From Chthoniobacter flavus (GTDB lineage Bacteria > Verrucomicrobiota > Verrucomicrobiia > Chthoniobacterales > Terrimicrobiaceae), in NCBI GenBank assembly GCA_945903555.1, contig CAMDOJ010000021.1, forward strand, positions 1 through 14,646: 14,646 nucleotides of DNA, in the 5' to 3' direction. A model generated the notes under the pieces. That model was given only the letters and a program-made list of their open reading frames with translations. It searched no databases and was not told the origin of the DNA. Made by a program: the position numbers and the translations under genes. Below, one piece after another: positions 13,993 to 14,646 of the stretch (positions are counted from its first letter, which is position 1; every line of letters starts with the position of its first letter).

Positions 13993-14646
13993 CTACGGCT
14001 GCTTCTTCCGGAGATCGTCGCGGTTCAAGGTCCAAACGACGCCATTCGTGAGCATGTCGAGGTAGCGGCCATCGGCGACTGTTTCATTGAAATGGCCGAG
14101 TGAGGTCGACCAGATGCGAACATTTTTTGGGCCGTATTCATGAGTCCAAACGATCGGATGCTCCTCGACTTTCTCGGTGTCGCCCTTGGAGCGGACTTTC
14201 TGTATACCATGGGCGAGGACAGTGGTCTTAGGCATGATCTGGACGACATGGTAGAGTTCTTCCTTATCGGTATTCCAGTCCTCGAGGCCTGCATTTGCTG
14301 GGTGGTTTGCGTTTGAGAAGCGAATCGAAATCGGCTCATTAGGGCCGTGAGAGAATGATTGAAGTCCAAGGTAATTGAACCAAGCGGCGTTTACGGCTTC
14401 TGGGTCCACCGGTTTTTTGAAATTCCCGAAGCGGTAGCTGTGCATGGCGCAGTGGAGATTGATGCCGGGGATACCGTTTTGGTGAGGGTTGATAATTCCT
14501 TGGATCACCTCGGGGTCACTGATGTCAGCTGCGCACTCGTCGTGAATGATAAGATCATACCCCACTGCATAGTCGGGATTCCCGTGGTTCGGGAGCGGGG
14601 GTTTTGTGCTTTTGTCACTGGAATGGATTTGCGTGACTTCGATGAT
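13993..14646 (-). CDS. ThuA-like domain protein, partial (N-terminus outside window)
   Basis: The frame is open from the window edge (base 14646) to TAG at 13993-13995, giving the last 217 residues. It matches the ThuA family, a glutamine-amidotransferase-like fold often found with sugar or glycoside metabolism and with large secreted proteins in Planctomycetes and Verrucomicrobia. Visible blocks are YDLIIHDECAADISDPEV, a region with GINLHCAMHSYR where class I amidotransferases carry their nucleophile elbow, HPIVWTHEYGPKNVRIW, and STSLGHFNETVADGRYLDML near the end. The enzymatic activity of the family is not settled. The true start lies upstream, because residues continue in frame (for example QIHSSDKSTKPPLPNHGNPD) before the GTG at 14563-14565. 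Confidence 0.88.
   Translation of the reverse strand: MIEVTQIHSSDKSTKPPLPNHGNPDYAVGYDLIIHDECAADISDPEVIQGIINPHQNGIPGINLHCAMHSYRFGNFKKPVDPEAVNAAWFNYLGLQSFSHGPNEPISIRFSNANHPANAGLEDWNTDKEELYHVVQIMPKTTVLAHGIQKVRSKGDTEKVEEHPIVWTHEYGPKNVRIWSTSLGHFNETVADGRYLDMLTNGVVWTLNRDDLRKKQP

Noticed and set aside
1..14646. CRISPR array, insertion sequence, defence system or biosynthetic gene cluster
   Set aside because: No regularly spaced repeats, terminal inverted repeats with a transposase, or linked defence or biosynthesis genes were seen.

Overview
The window looks like a compact, bacterial, protein-dense piece of chromosome of medium G+C content. The best lineage guess is the PVC superphylum, most likely Verrucomicrobiota. 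The guess rests on the gene set: an RNase HIII (RnhC) with the N-terminal substrate-binding domain, an AroF/G/H-type DAHP synthase, a ThuA-like protein of the kind common in that phylum, and generally weak or absent Shine-Dalgarno sequences. This is inference; no rRNA or lineage marker is present.

Left part (1-2672). The 3' end of a DAHP synthase gene runs into a DEDDh-type exonuclease gene through an overlapping TTGA start/stop. The exonuclease converges with, and overlaps by 62 bp, a 5-formyltetrahydrofolate cyclo-ligase on the minus strand. That gene starts only 17 bp from a divergent NAPE-PLD/UlaG-like metallo-beta-lactamase-fold hydrolase.

Middle part (2673-10234). A minus-strand series runs carB (carbamoyl-phosphate synthase large subunit), then an L,D-transpeptidase lipoprotein, then an unrecognised secreted protein, with small gaps (30 and 47 bp) that suggest one transcript. 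Upstream of carB, on the plus strand, lies a small gene of unknown function. Its stop codon shares a CTAG with the stop codon of convergent rnhC. rnhC is divergent from mutY. Thus nucleotide biosynthesis, cell-wall cross-linking and DNA repair/RNA-DNA hybrid removal genes are tightly packed with almost no room for terminators.

Right part (10235-14646). This is the loose part of the window. It has tRNA-Lys(TTT) and tRNA-Glu(TTC), neither with an encoded CCA. Between them lie a 13-bp perfect inverted repeat, short direct repeats, and a minus-strand reading frame broken by one TAG that may be a gene remnant. Then comes a large (872 aa) soluble-looking sensory protein made of two related ~350-residue Cache-like units and a C-terminal CheW domain. 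After a 362-bp gap without a convincing gene, the C-terminal part of a ThuA-like protein runs off the window edge.

The most unusual item is the duplicated-Cache-CheW protein, which looks like a cytosolic sensor that plugs directly into a chemotaxis kinase array. No complete new multi-gene system (CRISPR, defence island, secondary metabolite cluster or mobile element) is visible.
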